Below, piece by piece: positions 34,373 through 43,287 of a stretch of 64,000 nt of DNA. How positions within the stretch are numbered: position 1 is the stretch's first letter; the number at the start of each line of letters is the position of its first letter. Made by a program: the position numbers and the translations under genes. Source of the DNA: Pseudenterobacter timonensis (GTDB lineage Bacteria > Pseudomonadota > Gammaproteobacteria > Enterobacterales > Enterobacteriaceae); the NCBI RefSeq assembly GCF_900021175.1, contig NZ_FCOP01000012.1, positions 310,001 to 374,000 on the forward strand. The letters are read 5' to 3'. The notes beneath the pieces were generated by a model. That model had not been told where the DNA came from. It saw nothing but the letters and a program-made list of their open reading frames with translations, and did not search any database.

Positions 34373-35755
34373 TTACAGGCGATCCTTCCACACCGTCTGC
34401 ACATTACAGAACTCATGCAGGCCAAAATGAGAGAGCTCACGCCCGAAACCGCTCTTCTTCACGCCGCCAAACGCGACGCGCGCATCGCTTGCGCTGTAGC
34501 CATTGATAAACACCCCGCCGCACTCCAGCTCGCGGGAGAAGGTGTCAGCCAGCGCCTCGTTCGCGGTAAAGACCGTCGCCGATAAACCAAAGTCGCTGTC
34601 GTTCGCCAGCTGCAACGCATGAGTCGCATCTTTCGCCACGGTAATGGCGGCAACCGGACCAAACAGCTCCTGACGGAAGGCGGTCATCTGCGGCGTGACA
34701 TCACCGAGTACGGTTGGCGCGTAATAGTTACCTCTACCGGCCACCTTCTCCCCGCCGAGCAGCAGGATCGCCCCCTCCGCCAGCGTCGCCTGCACCTGCT
34801 GATGCAGTTCATCGCGAAGATCAAATCGCGCCATCGGGCCGATGTAGTTCTCCTCCTCGTCCGGTGCGCCCATCTTCAGCGCCGCGACCGCTTCAACGAA
34901 GCGTTGGGTAAAAGCTTCCGCCACGCCCGCTTCCACAATGAAGCGTTTGGCCGCTGCGCACACCTGTCCGGTATTCTGATAACGCCCGGCCACGGCGGCT
35001 TTAACCGCCAGATCCAGATCGGCGTCGTTCAGCACGATAAACGGATCGGAGCCGCCCAGCTCCAGCACGCATTTCTTCAGCGCCGCACCCGCCTGAGCGC
35101 CAATCGCGGCGCCTGCGCGTACGCTGCCGGTCACGGTGACCGCCGCGATACGGCGATCGTTAATCGCCTGGCTGACGCCCTCATTGGTCGCGTTCACCCA
35201 GCCAAATACCCCCTCAGGGAAACCGGCATCCGCAAACAGTTGCCCAATCAGCTCCGCCGAGCCGAGCACGTTCGGGGCATGTTTCAGCAGATAGCTGTTA
35301 CCCGCCAGCAGAATCGGCACGGCACCGCGCAGCACCTGCCAGAGCGGGAAGTTCCAGGGCATCACCGCCAGAATCGGCCCCAGCGGACGGTACTCAATCA
35401 CCGCGTTTTCAACCTGGGTAGATTCCGGGCGCAGCATCGCCGGGCCGTGTTCAGCGTACCAGTCGCAGAGGCTGGCTGATTTAGCCACTTCCGCACGCGC
35501 CTGCGCAATCGGCTTGCCCATCTCCCGGGAGATAGTCTGCGCCATCTCTTCCGCACGACTACGCAGCGCCGCACCCAGATCGCGAAGCTTCTGCGCCCGG
35601 TGCGCTACGCTTTCCTGTCGCCACTGGCGAAAACCGGTATCCGCCTGCGCAATGGCACGTTCTACCTCCTGGGGCGTTGCCCACGGATAGGCCGCCAGCG
35701 TTTCGCCGGTCGCAGGATTAACAGAGAGGGCATGGGTGGCAGGTGAATAAGTCAT
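34373..35755 (-). CDS. sad: Sad (YneI), NAD-dependent succinate semialdehyde dehydrogenase
   Basis: 460 aa (E. coli 462). Aldehyde dehydrogenase superfamily: MPWNFPLWQVLRG, TVTGSVRAG, CVLELGGSDPFIVL (general base Glu) and NTGQVCAAAKRF (catalytic Cys). Oxidises succinate semialdehyde to succinate in GABA, putrescine and arginine catabolism. ATG at 35755 with GGAG eight bases upstream. Divergent from its regulator ptrR, with 99 bp between. Confidence 0.94.
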   Translation of the reverse strand: MTYSPATHALSVNPATGETLAAYPWATPQEVERAIAQADTGFRQWRQESVAHRAQKLRDLGAALRSRAEEMAQTISREMGKPIAQARAEVAKSASLCDWYAEHGPAMLRPESTQVENAVIEYRPLGPILAVMPWNFPLWQVLRGAVPILLAGNSYLLKHAPNVLGSAELIGQLFADAGFPEGVFGWVNATNEGVSQAINDRRIAAVTVTGSVRAGAAIGAQAGAALKKCVLELGGSDPFIVLNDADLDLAVKAAVAGRYQNTGQVCAAAKRFIVEAGVAEAFTQRFVEAVAALKMGAPDEEENYIGPMARFDLRDELHQQVQATLAEGAILLLGGEKVAGRGNYYAPTVLGDVTPQMTAFRQELFGPVAAITVAKDATHALQLANDSDFGLSATVFTANEALADTFSRELECGGVFINGYSASDARVAFGGVKKSGFGRELSHFGLHEFCNVQTVWKDRL

Positions 35756-35854
35756 GATGTGCTCCACGTAATTACAGTTGATTTATTGTTGCTCACTCTG
35801 CTATTTCTTAAAAATGAATAATACTCACCACCTTATTCACGAATCGAGAACGGT

Positions 35855-36733
35855 ATGAACTTAACACAGCTGGAGATGTTTAACGCCGTCGCGCTGACCG
35901 GCAGCATTACCCAGGCGGCGCAAAAGGTACACCGGGTACCGTCAAACCTCACCACCCGTATCCGTCAGCTTGAGGCGGACCTCGGCGTGGAGCTGTTTAT
36001 TCGCGAGAATCAGCGCCTGCGGCTTTCCCCCGCCGGGCACAACTTTTTACGCTACAGCAAGCAGATCCTGGCGCTGGTCGACGAGGCGCGGATGGTCGTC
36101 GCCGGGGATGAGCCGCAGGGGTTGTTCTCCCTCGGCGCGCTGGAGAGTACCGCCGCCGTGCGCATTCCGGAAAGTCTGGCGCAGTTTAACCAGCGCTACC
36201 CGCGCATCCAGTTCGCGCTCTCCACCGGGCCATCCGGGACGATGATTGACGGCGTGCTTGAGGGGACGCTCAGCGCCGCCTTTGTCGACGGGCCCTTATC
36301 GCACCCGGAGCTGGAGGGGATGCCGGTTTACCGGGAAGAGATGATGCTGGTCACCCCTGCGGGGCACGCGAAGGTATCGGGCGCCACGCAGGTGAGCGGC
36401 TGCGACGTGTACGCCTTTCGCGCCAACTGTTCGTACCGGCGTCATCTGGAAAGCTGGTTTCATGCTGACCGCGTCGCGCCGGGGCGTATTCATGAGATGG
36501 AGTCCTATCACGGGATGCTCGCCTGCGTGATTGCGGGAGCCGGTATTGCGCTGATGCCCCGCTCCATGCTGGAGAGCATGCCGGGGCACCATCAGGTGGA
36601 GGCGTGGCCGCTGGCGGAAAACTGGCGCTGGCTCACCACCTGGCTGGTGTGGCGTCGCGGGGCGATGACCCGCCAGCTTGAGGCGTTTATAAAGCTGCTA
36701 AACGAACGTCAGCCACCAGCGTCTTCTCCATAA
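35855..36733 (+). CDS. ptrR: PtrR (YneJ), LysR-type regulator of sad/glsB
   Basis: 292 aa. N-terminal LysR HTH ([20 protein letters not shown], then [20 protein letters not shown]) and type 2 periplasmic-binding effector domain. In E. coli PtrR controls sad and linked nitrogen-source genes for putrescine or glutamine use. It sits divergent to sad as expected. Its 3' end overlaps the convergent remains of a GNAT gene by about 47 bp. Confidence 0.9.
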   Translation: MNLTQLEMFNAVALTGSITQAAQKVHRVPSNLTTRIRQLEADLGVELFIRENQRLRLSPAGHNFLRYSKQILALVDEARMVVAGDEPQGLFSLGALESTAAVRIPESLAQFNQRYPRIQFALSTGPSGTMIDGVLEGTLSAAFVDGPLSHPELEGMPVYREEMMLVTPAGHAKVSGATQVSGCDVYAFRANCSYRRHLESWFHADRVAPGRIHEMESYHGMLACVIAGAGIALMPRSMLESMPGHHQVEAWPLAENWRWLTTWLVWRRGAMTRQLEAFIKLLNERQPPASSP

Positions 36734-37074
36734 ACAGGCTCAGCGGATCCTCATTGTAGGGGGCAAACGCAGAGCGCCGTTCGTATCCACACTGTTGATA
36801 CAGACGAAAGCCGTTGCCCGCGATGGGCTGGGTCAATATAGACCCGTTTCATTTCCCCGGTCCCGTCCCCGTTCAAAACGACAGCGCCACACCCGACGGC
36901 GTTAAGTTGAGTGTCACGGATAATCATCAGGATCAGCGAGTCGTCCGGCAGTTCAGTTAAATCCAGCAGATGATTACTCTCCGCGGGATAGAGGGCGCTT
37001 TGATAACGGTCCAGCGCCGTAATCAGGGCGAGAATATCTGGATGATGGGCGGATTCAGCGGTAATAGAATACAT
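36687..37074 (-). pseudogene. GNAT acetyltransferase gene with internal deletion and frameshift
   Basis: The ATG at 37074 has a good AAGGAG. The first 70 or so residues are a normal GNAT N-terminal half ending GTGEMKRVYIDP. The expected acetyl-CoA loop and following helix are missing. The next GNAT segment (TQPIAGNGFRLYQQCGYERR, then [16 protein letters not shown]) is found in another frame, starting within a few bases, and runs to a stop at 36687. A deletion of roughly 25-30 codons at about 36838 joins the halves out of frame. In the original frame translation ends at 36751. Probably inactive. Confidence 0.8.
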
Positions 37075-37136
37075 GGCAGGCTCCTTGTCGTTTTCGTTCA
37101 ACATACCGCCCGCCCTGTATTCCGGCATCATAGTTT

Positions 37137-37949
37137 TTAACGATGACCGTCATCCTGGAGTCGAAGGAATATTTTCCCTTTCATATACAGCGTGGCCTGC
37201 CCGCCAATCAGCACGCGGTCGCCGGTCAGCTCACAGCGCAGATCCCCGCCGCGCCAGGAGACCTGGCGGGCTGTCATCTGCGTTTTGCCAAGTTTTTCGC
37301 TCCAGTACGGGATCAGCATACTGTGGGCTGAACCCGTCACCGGATCTTCCGGTACCCCTTCTCCCGGGCAGAAGAAGCGGCTGACGAAATCATACTTATC
37401 CCCCGGCGCCGTAACGCAGACCATTTTCCCCAGCGGGAGCATAGCCGTGATATCCGGCGTCAGCGCCTCTACCTGCTGCTGGCTTTCGAGCACCACCATA
37501 TAATCGCGCCCCACACGCACCTCTTTTGCCGCGTTAATGCCCAGCGCGCTGAACAGCGCTGCCGGTGGATTATCGACAACCCCGGTTGACCACGCCGGGA
37601 AATTAAGCGTCAGCCAGTCGCCGCTGCGTTTTACCGTCAGTTCACCGACAAAGCGCGTCGTGAAGGTAATTTCCGTATGCGGGTAATCCAGGTATTCGAA
37701 AATAACGTGAGAAGCCGCCAGGGTTGCGTGGCCGCAGAGGTTAATTTCATCCTGCGTGGTAAACCAGCGCAGTTCAAACCCGTTGTCCGTTCGCACAAAG
37801 AACGCTGTCTCTGACTGGTTATGCTGCTTCGCCATCTTCAGCAGCGTCTCATCCGGCAGCCACGCCTCAAGCGGACAGACCGCCGCCGCATTGCCACCGA
37901 ACGCCCTGTCGCTGAAGGCATCTACCAGATAAAAATCAATTTCCTGCAT
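37137..37949 (-). CDS. PhzF-family isomerase, copy 1
   Basis: 270 aa. PhzF/DapF-like fold: FYLVDAFSDRAFGGNAAAVC at the start, catalytic Glu in NQSETAFFV, LCGHATLAASH, and EDPVTGSAHSML near the C-terminus. Related to E. coli YddE, for which no physiological substrate is proven. It lies 21 bp after a second PhzF gene in the same direction with clear similarity along the whole length, so the pair is a tandem duplication. Confidence 0.9.
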   Translation of the reverse strand: MQEIDFYLVDAFSDRAFGGNAAAVCPLEAWLPDETLLKMAKQHNQSETAFFVRTDNGFELRWFTTQDEINLCGHATLAASHVIFEYLDYPHTEITFTTRFVGELTVKRSGDWLTLNFPAWSTGVVDNPPAALFSALGINAAKEVRVGRDYMVVLESQQQVEALTPDITAMLPLGKMVCVTAPGDKYDFVSRFFCPGEGVPEDPVTGSAHSMLIPYWSEKLGKTQMTARQVSWRGGDLRCELTGDRVLIGGQATLYMKGKIFLRLQDDGHR

Positions 37950-37970
37950 CGTTTGTTCCTCTTAGTTTTT

Positions 37971-38759
37971 TTAGCGCAGAAATACTGTGCCCTTCAGATA
38001 CAGCGACGCCTGCCCGCCCATCAGCACGCGGTCGCCCTTCAGTTTGCAGCGTATGTCTCCGCCACGGGCAGAAACCTGACGGGCAAACATCTCTTTTTTA
38101 CCGAGCCTCTCGCTCCAGTATGGGATCAGCATGGTGTGCGCGGACCCGGTAACCGGATCTTCCGGCACGGCCACGCCCGGCGAAAAGAAACGGCTGACAA
38201 AGTCATACTTTCCCTCACCCTGGGCGGTAACAGCCACTTTATGCTCGCCTGGCGCCATGGCGGAGAAGTCCGGCGTAACCGCTTCCACCTGCTCAAGGTT
38301 CTCCAGCACCAGCACCCAGGCGCGGCCTTTGCGGGCGTCCACATAGTGGCTGATACCCAGCGCGGAGAGCATCTCCGGCGGCGGCGTCTGTGACTGTGTC
38401 GGGCAGGCCGGGAAATCCAGCGTCATCCAGTCGCCTTCACGGCTGACGGTAAGGCGACCGGAGGCGGTATCAAAATGAATGCGCGAGTCCGGATAATCCA
38501 GTTCGTTAAAGAGAACATACGCCGCGGCAAGCGTCGCGTGACCGCAGAGATTGACCTCTGTGAGCGTGGTGAACCAGCGCAGCTCAATTCCCCCTTTGGT
38601 GCAGACGAAAAAAGCGGTTTCCGACTGGTTATGCTGCTGCGCCATCTTCAGCAGCATCTCATCCGGCAGCCATGCATTGAGCGGACAGACCGCCGCTGGG
38701 TTGCCGCCAAATGAGCTCTCGCTAAACGCATCTACCAGATAAAAATCAATCACCTGCAT
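37971..38759 (-). CDS. PhzF-family isomerase, copy 2
   Basis: 262 aa, same family and motifs as its downstream neighbour (DFYLVDAFSESSFGGNPAAV, NQSETAFFV with the catalytic Glu, LCGHATLAAAY, EDPVTGSAHTML). The two differ most in the middle (residues 90-170) and at the C-terminus. First gene of the pair; divergent from sotB across a 176-bp region with a CRP site. Substrate unknown. Confidence 0.9.
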   Translation of the reverse strand: MQVIDFYLVDAFSESSFGGNPAAVCPLNAWLPDEMLLKMAQQHNQSETAFFVCTKGGIELRWFTTLTEVNLCGHATLAAAYVLFNELDYPDSRIHFDTASGRLTVSREGDWMTLDFPACPTQSQTPPPEMLSALGISHYVDARKGRAWVLVLENLEQVEAVTPDFSAMAPGEHKVAVTAQGEGKYDFVSRFFSPGVAVPEDPVTGSAHTMLIPYWSERLGKKEMFARQVSARGGDIRCKLKGDRVLMGGQASLYLKGTVFLR

Positions 38760-38843
38760 CGCCTTACCGCCTGTTTTTGTTGTGTTGTGCTTTATCTTCG
38801 GGGAAAACGGCGTCCTTCGCTACCGCTGTTATAAGGTAAATTT

Positions 38844-38859
38844 TGTGATTTGAATCACA
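38844..38859. promoter_or_regulatory. CRP binding site between phzF and sotB
   Basis: TGTGATTTGAATCACA is a perfect TGTGA-N6-TCACA site, 77 bp before the sotB start and 85 bp before the phzF pair on the other strand. Which gene it controls is not decided by sequence. Confidence 0.75.
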
Positions 38860-38935
38860 TAATGATTGAGTTTTCACCGTTTAACGCTTTAAGATCGCCT
38901 TCTCATCTTTCAGGCAACGAATCCCAGATATCCTT

Positions 38936-40132
38936 ATGACAACAAACACGGTTTCCCGCAGGGTCGCGTGGCTACGTGTGGTCACGCTCGCTATCGCTGC
39001 GTTTATTTTCAATACCACGGAATTTGTTCCGGTTGGACTGCTGTCCGACATCGCCGCCAGTTTTAATATGGAGACGGCGCAGGTGGGCATTATGCTCACC
39101 ATCTATGCATGGGTGGTGGCGCTAATGTCGCTGCCGTTTATGCTGCTGACCAGCCAGATGGAACGACGCAAACTGCTGATTGGGCTGTTTGTGGTGTTCA
39201 TTGCCAGCCATATCCTGTCGTTTATGGCGTGGAACTTTACGGTGCTGGTGATAAGCCGCGTGGGTATCGCCTTTGCCCACGCCATATTCTGGTCGATTAC
39301 GGCGTCGCTCGCCATTCGTCTGGCCCCTGCGGGAAAACGCGCCCAGGCGCTGAGCCTGATTGCCACCGGTACCGCGCTGGCGATGGTGTTGGGCCTGCCG
39401 ATCGGGCGCATTGTGGGACAATACTTCGGCTGGCGCACGACTTTCTTTGCCATCGGTATGGGAGCGTTAATCACGCTGGTGTGTCTGATCAAACTGCTGC
39501 CAGCGCTGCCAAGCGAACATTCCGGTTCCCTGAAAAGTCTGCCGCTGCTGGTTCGTCGCCCGGCGCTGATGAGCATCTACCTGCTGACCGTAATTGTGGT
39601 CACCGCGCATTACACGGCCTATAGCTATATTGAACCGTTCGTGCAGGTTGTGGCAGGCTTCAGCGCCAGCTTCGCCACCGTTCTGCTGCTGATTTTGGGC
39701 GGCGCGGGGATTATTGGCAGTATTCTGTTTGGCAAGCTGGGCAATCAGCACGCCTCTGCGCTGGTGAGCTGTGCCATTGGCCTGCTGCTGGCCTGTCTGC
39801 TGTTACTGCTGCCAGCGTCAGGCAGCGAAAGTCATCTGGCCTTTCTCAGCCTCTTCTGGGGCGTGGCAATTATGATTATCGGTCTGGGGATGCAGGTCAA
39901 AGTGCTGGCGCTGGCCCCGGATGCCACGGATGTGGCGATGTCGCTCTTCTCCGGAATTTTTAATCTGGGGATTGGTGCAGGCGCACTGGTGGGAAATCAG
40001 ATCAGCCTGCATGTGTCGATGTCAGCCATTGGTTATCTGGGGGCAATTCCGGCGCTGGCGGCGCTTGTCTGGTCGGTGCTTATCTTCCGTAAATGGCCGG
40101 TAGCGCTGGAAGAACAGACCAGCCACGGTTGA
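38936..40132 (+). CDS. sotB: SotB (YdeA), sugar efflux MFS transporter
   Basis: 398 aa with 12 predicted membrane segments and the MFS loop 2-3 motif ([16 protein letters not shown]). Matches SotB along its length, with [15 protein letters not shown] in helix 1 as in the drug:H+ antiporter-1 group. Exports arabinose, lactose and IPTG-like sugars in E. coli. Neighbour of marC as in E. coli. A CRP site lies upstream. Confidence 0.92.
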   Translation: MTTNTVSRRVAWLRVVTLAIAAFIFNTTEFVPVGLLSDIAASFNMETAQVGIMLTIYAWVVALMSLPFMLLTSQMERRKLLIGLFVVFIASHILSFMAWNFTVLVISRVGIAFAHAIFWSITASLAIRLAPAGKRAQALSLIATGTALAMVLGLPIGRIVGQYFGWRTTFFAIGMGALITLVCLIKLLPALPSEHSGSLKSLPLLVRRPALMSIYLLTVIVVTAHYTAYSYIEPFVQVVAGFSASFATVLLLILGGAGIIGSILFGKLGNQHASALVSCAIGLLLACLLLLLPASGSESHLAFLSLFWGVAIMIIGLGMQVKVLALAPDATDVAMSLFSGIFNLGIGAGALVGNQISLHVSMSAIGYLGAIPALAALVWSVLIFRKWPVALEEQTSHG

Positions 40133-40141
40133 CCTTTGTTG

Positions 40142-40170
40142 TGCCGGGTGGCGGCTTCGCCTGCCCGGCA
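40142..40170. terminator. REP-like hairpin between convergent sotB and marC
   Basis: TGCCGGGTGGCGG-CTTCG-CCTGCCCGGCA folds with an internal bulge. The sequence is of the enterobacterial REP type and sits between two converging genes. Confidence 0.6.
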
Positions 40171-40176
40171 CTGTTC

Positions 40177-40842
40177 TCAGTGATACGTCTTAACAATCTC
40201 CAGCACGCCGTTAATAATAAACTGCACGCCCATACAGACCAGCAGGAATCCCATCAGACGAGAAATCGCCTCGATCCCCCCCTTGCCCACCCAGCGCATA
40301 ATCGCGCCGGAGCTGCGAAGCGACGCCCAGACGATAATCCCTATCAGCGCAAACACCAGCGGCGGCGCAACCATAATCACCCAGTCAGGAAAGCTGGAGC
40401 CGCTGCGCACCGTGGAGGCGGAGCTGATAATCATGGCGATGGTCCCCGGCCCGGCGGTGCTCGGCATCGCTAACGGCACAAAAGCGATATTGGTGCCTGA
40501 GTCGGACTCCATCTCCTCCGATTTACTTTTCGCCTCCGGCGATTCATGCGCTTTTTGCGACGGGAAGAGCATGCGGAAACCGATAAAGGCGACAATCAAT
40601 CCCCCGGCAATACGCAGCCCTGGTATGGAGATCCCGAAGGTATCCATAACCAGCTGGCCCGCGTACCACGCCACCATCAGGATGGCAAAGACATAGACCG
40701 ACGCCATCAGCGACTGCTGATTCCGCTCGGCGCTATTCATATTGCCGGCAAGCCCCAGAAAGAGCGCCACGGTCGTCAGCGGATTCGCCAGCGGCAGCAA
40801 AACCACCAGCCCCAGCCCAACGGCTTTCATAAGATCCAACAT
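40177..40842 (-). CDS. marC: MarC-family inner membrane protein
   Basis: 221 aa, six membrane segments; [17 protein letters not shown] and [16 protein letters not shown] are family signatures. Function unknown despite the name; it is divergent from marRAB and not needed for Mar resistance in E. coli. Start ATG at 40842; the 250-bp region upstream is shared with the mar promoter. Confidence 0.93.
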   Translation of the reverse strand: MLDLMKAVGLGLVVLLPLANPLTTVALFLGLAGNMNSAERNQQSLMASVYVFAILMVAWYAGQLVMDTFGISIPGLRIAGGLIVAFIGFRMLFPSQKAHESPEAKSKSEEMESDSGTNIAFVPLAMPSTAGPGTIAMIISSASTVRSGSSFPDWVIMVAPPLVFALIGIIVWASLRSSGAIMRWVGKGGIEAISRLMGFLLVCMGVQFIINGVLEIVKTYH

Positions 40843-40993
40843 GTGTACACCGTCCTTAATGATATTTAACGGCCCATTATAGGTGAAAAAAGGCGCTTCC
40901 AGCCATGCCAGCGCAGCCGCCCTTACGGGCCATCGTTCTCTGGCACCTCACTATCGGGTTGATTTTTCACCTTCAAAAAAAGTTCATAAAAAT

Positions 40994-41013
40994 AGTTAAC
41001 AAAAAGTGGCATT
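40994..41013 (+). promoter_or_regulatory. Marbox of the marRAB promoter
   Basis: AGTTAACAAAAAGTGGCATT agrees with the E. coli mar marbox in 16 of 20 positions and lies at the same distance from marO. MarA, SoxS or Rob would activate here. TATACT at 41035-41040 fits the -10. Confidence 0.8.
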
Positions 41014-41036
41014 AAACGTGACATCAGATTGACTTA

Positions 41037-41087
41037 TACTTGCCTGAGCAATAATATCTCCCGGTACTAAATTACTTGCCAGGGCAA
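41037..41087 (+). promoter_or_regulatory. marO: two MarR operator sites
   Basis: Site I TACTTGCCTGAGCAATA (41037-41053) and site II TTACTTGCCAGGGCAA (41072-41087) match the paired MarR sites of E. coli. Site I overlaps the promoter; site II precedes and overlaps the marR ribosome binding region. Confidence 0.88.
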
Positions 41088-41092
41088 CCATC

Positions 41093-41527
41093 TTGAAAAG
41101 CACCAGCGATCTCTTTAACGACATCATTCCACTGGGCCGACTGATCTATATGGTCAACCAGAAAAAAGATCGCCTGCTGAACGACTACCTCTCCCCGCTG
41201 GATATCACCGCAACACAGTTCAAAGTGCTGTGTTCCATTCGCTGCGAAGTGTGTATCACGCCGGTTGAGTTAAGAAAGGTGCTTTCTGTCGATCTGGGGG
41301 CGCTCACGCGCATGCTCGATCGGCTGGTCTGTAAAGGATGGGTGGAACGCCATCCTAATCCGAATGACAAGCGCGGCGTACTGGTCAAACTCACCTGCGA
41401 AGGGGCGGCCATGTGCGAGCAATGTCATCAACTGGTAGGTCACACACTGCATCAGGAATTAACAAAAAACTTAACGGCGGACGAAGTGGCAACGCTTGAG
41501 TATTTACTCAAGAAAATTCTGCCGTAA
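41093..41527 (+). CDS. marR: MarR, repressor of the multiple antibiotic resistance operon
   Basis: 144 aa, very close to E. coli MarR over its length. Winged helix with LRKVLSVDLGALTRMLDRLV and wing NPNDKRGVLVKLT; the copper-sensing Cys80 region (LVCKGWVE) is conserved. Start is a TTG at 41093 with AGGG eight bases upstream, in marO site II. Binds phenolics such as salicylate and is released from marO. marA starts 12 bp after the stop. Confidence 0.95.
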   Translation: MKSTSDLFNDIIPLGRLIYMVNQKKDRLLNDYLSPLDITATQFKVLCSIRCEVCITPVELRKVLSVDLGALTRMLDRLVCKGWVERHPNPNDKRGVLVKLTCEGAAMCEQCHQLVGHTLHQELTKNLTADEVATLEYLLKKILP

Positions 41528-41539
41528 ACAGAAAGAGGT

Positions 41540-41926
41540 ATGACGATGTCCAGACGCAATAATGACGCCATCACTATTCATAGCATTTTGGACTGGATCG
41601 AAGATAACCTGGAATCGCCGCTCTCGCTTGAAAAAGTCTCTGAGCGTTCAGGTTACTCAAAGTGGCACCTGCAACGGATGTTTAAGAAAGAGACCGGTCA
41701 TTCGCTGGGCCAGTATATCCGCAGCCGCAAGCTGACGGAGATTGCCCAGAAGCTGAAAGAGAGCAACGAGCCGATCCTCTATCTGGCTGAGCGCTACGGG
41801 TTTGAATCGCAACAGACCCTGACCCGCACGTTTAAAAACTATTTTGACGTGCCGCCGCATAAGTATCGCATCACCAGCATGCCGGGGGAGTCACGCTATC
41901 TCTATCCGCTGAAACACTGTAGTTAA
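41540..41926 (+). CDS. marA: MarA, AraC/XylS activator of multidrug resistance
   Basis: 128 aa from 41540 (a second ATG is two codons in and is the usual E. coli start). Two AraC HTHs with almost the E. coli sequence ([20 protein letters not shown] and [20 protein letters not shown]). Activates acrAB, tolC, micF and marRAB itself through marboxes. AGAGG precedes the start. Confidence 0.96.
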   Translation: MTMSRRNNDAITIHSILDWIEDNLESPLSLEKVSERSGYSKWHLQRMFKKETGHSLGQYIRSRKLTEIAQKLKESNEPILYLAERYGFESQQTLTRTFKNYFDVPPHKYRITSMPGESRYLYPLKHCS

Positions 41927-41957
41927 CATCGCCTTAAAAGACGTAATCGAGGAAAAC

Positions 41958-42173
41958 ATGAAAGTTATCGTCTCCGCCCTTGCCCTGCTGGCGCTCACCT
42001 GCGGCCAGAGCTATGCGGAGCAGACGCAAGATGTGAAAGATCACAACCAACGCAATGTGATGATTCTGCCCTCAGCCCAACAAAAATCGCCTTTCGATTT
42101 TAACCATATGGCATCAGGCAGCGATAAATCCGACGAGCTGGGCGTGCCCTATTATAACGGGCACGATCTCTGA
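41958..42173 (+). CDS. marB: MarB, periplasmic protein of the mar operon
   Basis: 71 aa. Signal peptide (residues 1-21, ALLALTCGQSYA) and a mature part with DVKDHNQRNVMILPSAQQKS. MarB lowers mar transcription in E. coli by an unknown route. Last gene of the operon, followed by a strong terminator. Confidence 0.9.
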   Translation: MKVIVSALALLALTCGQSYAEQTQDVKDHNQRNVMILPSAQQKSPFDFNHMASGSDKSDELGVPYYNGHDL

Positions 42174-42183
42174 TTCGTTTTTT

Positions 42184-42209
42184 GCCCCGCCTCGCGCGGG
42201 GCTTTTTTT
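42184..42209 (+). terminator. Rho-independent terminator of marRAB
   Basis: A 7-bp GC stem (GCCCCGC with GCGGGGC, 5-base loop) followed by seven T residues, ten bases after marB. The T tract overlaps the eamA stop on the other strand. Confidence 0.92.
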
Positions 42210-43107
42210 ATCCTCTGACCTGCTGCGACCGCCGCAGGCGAAAGCCAAAGACGTTAATGTATAGTCCCGCCATAATCAGCACCGCCCCCAGAAACTGAAG
42301 CGCGCTAAGCGTCTCCCCGAGCAGCAGCGCCGCACTGGCCAGCCCCACCACCGGCACCAGCAGCGAAAGCGGCGCCACCCGCCAGGTTTCATAGCGTCCG
42401 AGCAGCGTTCCCCAGATGCCATAGCCCACAATGGTGGCCACAAAGGCAAGGTAGACCAGTGACAGCACGGTGATGAGGTCGATTTCCGCCAGGCTTCTGG
42501 CGACCACCGCCGGGCCATCGAACATTAGCGATGCTGCCATAAACGGCAGAACGGGGATCAGCGCGCTCCAGACCACCAGAGACATCACCGCCGGGCGAGC
42601 CTCATGCTGCATAATCAGCTTGTTGAAGATATTGCCGCAGGCCCAGCTCAACCCCGCCGCCAGCGTCAGCATAAACCCCAGCAGCGCCACATGTTCTCCC
42701 GTGAGGCTGGCTTCGGCCAGCACCAGCACGCCAAAGACCGCCAGGGTGATCCCCGCCAGCTGTTTGCCCTGGAGCCGCTCGCCAAAGACAAACGCGCCAA
42801 GAATGATGGTGAAAAAGGCCTGCGCCTGCAGCACCAGCGACGCCAGGCCTGCGGGCATGCCGAACTTGATCGCGCAAAAGAGAAAGGCGAACTGACCAAA
42901 GCTGATGGTCAGCCCGTAGCCGAGCAGCAGTTGAAAAGGCACTTTCGGACGGGCAACGAAGAAAATGGCCGGAAACGCCACCAGCAAAAAGCGCAGCCCT
43001 GCCAGCAGCATGGGCGGCATATTATGCAGGCCGACCTTGATGACCACAAAATTGAGTCCCCACACGATCACCACCAGCAACGCCAGCAGTCCATCTTTAC
43101 GCGTCAT
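42208..43107 (-). CDS. eamA: EamA (YdeD), cysteine/O-acetylserine exporter
   Basis: 299 aa, equal to E. coli EamA. Ten membrane segments in two EamA repeats (GLLALLVVIVWGLNFVVIKV in helix 1). Exports O-acetylserine and cysteine across the inner membrane. Start at 43107 matches the E. coli protein and has GGGG upstream; an in-frame ATG at 43179 adds 24 residues not found in the family. Convergent with marB. Confidence 0.92.
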   Translation of the reverse strand: MTRKDGLLALLVVIVWGLNFVVIKVGLHNMPPMLLAGLRFLLVAFPAIFFVARPKVPFQLLLGYGLTISFGQFAFLFCAIKFGMPAGLASLVLQAQAFFTIILGAFVFGERLQGKQLAGITLAVFGVLVLAEASLTGEHVALLGFMLTLAAGLSWACGNIFNKLIMQHEARPAVMSLVVWSALIPVLPFMAASLMFDGPAVVARSLAEIDLITVLSLVYLAFVATIVGYGIWGTLLGRYETWRVAPLSLLVPVVGLASAALLLGETLSALQFLGAVLIMAGLYINVFGFRLRRSQQVRG

Positions 43108-43287
43108 ACCCTGCCCCTGAATATTAAATTTTTGTAAACAGTTCAAGGTAGCGAAAAAAAGGGCGCGCGAAAAGATCATTAATTATGGCAGTAAGTCAGG
43201 GCACGACAGAACAAATCGGGCGCTATACAACGCTCTTATGCCGTGATACTCCTGTTAACACAAATGTAACCATTACCGGGCAGTTTT

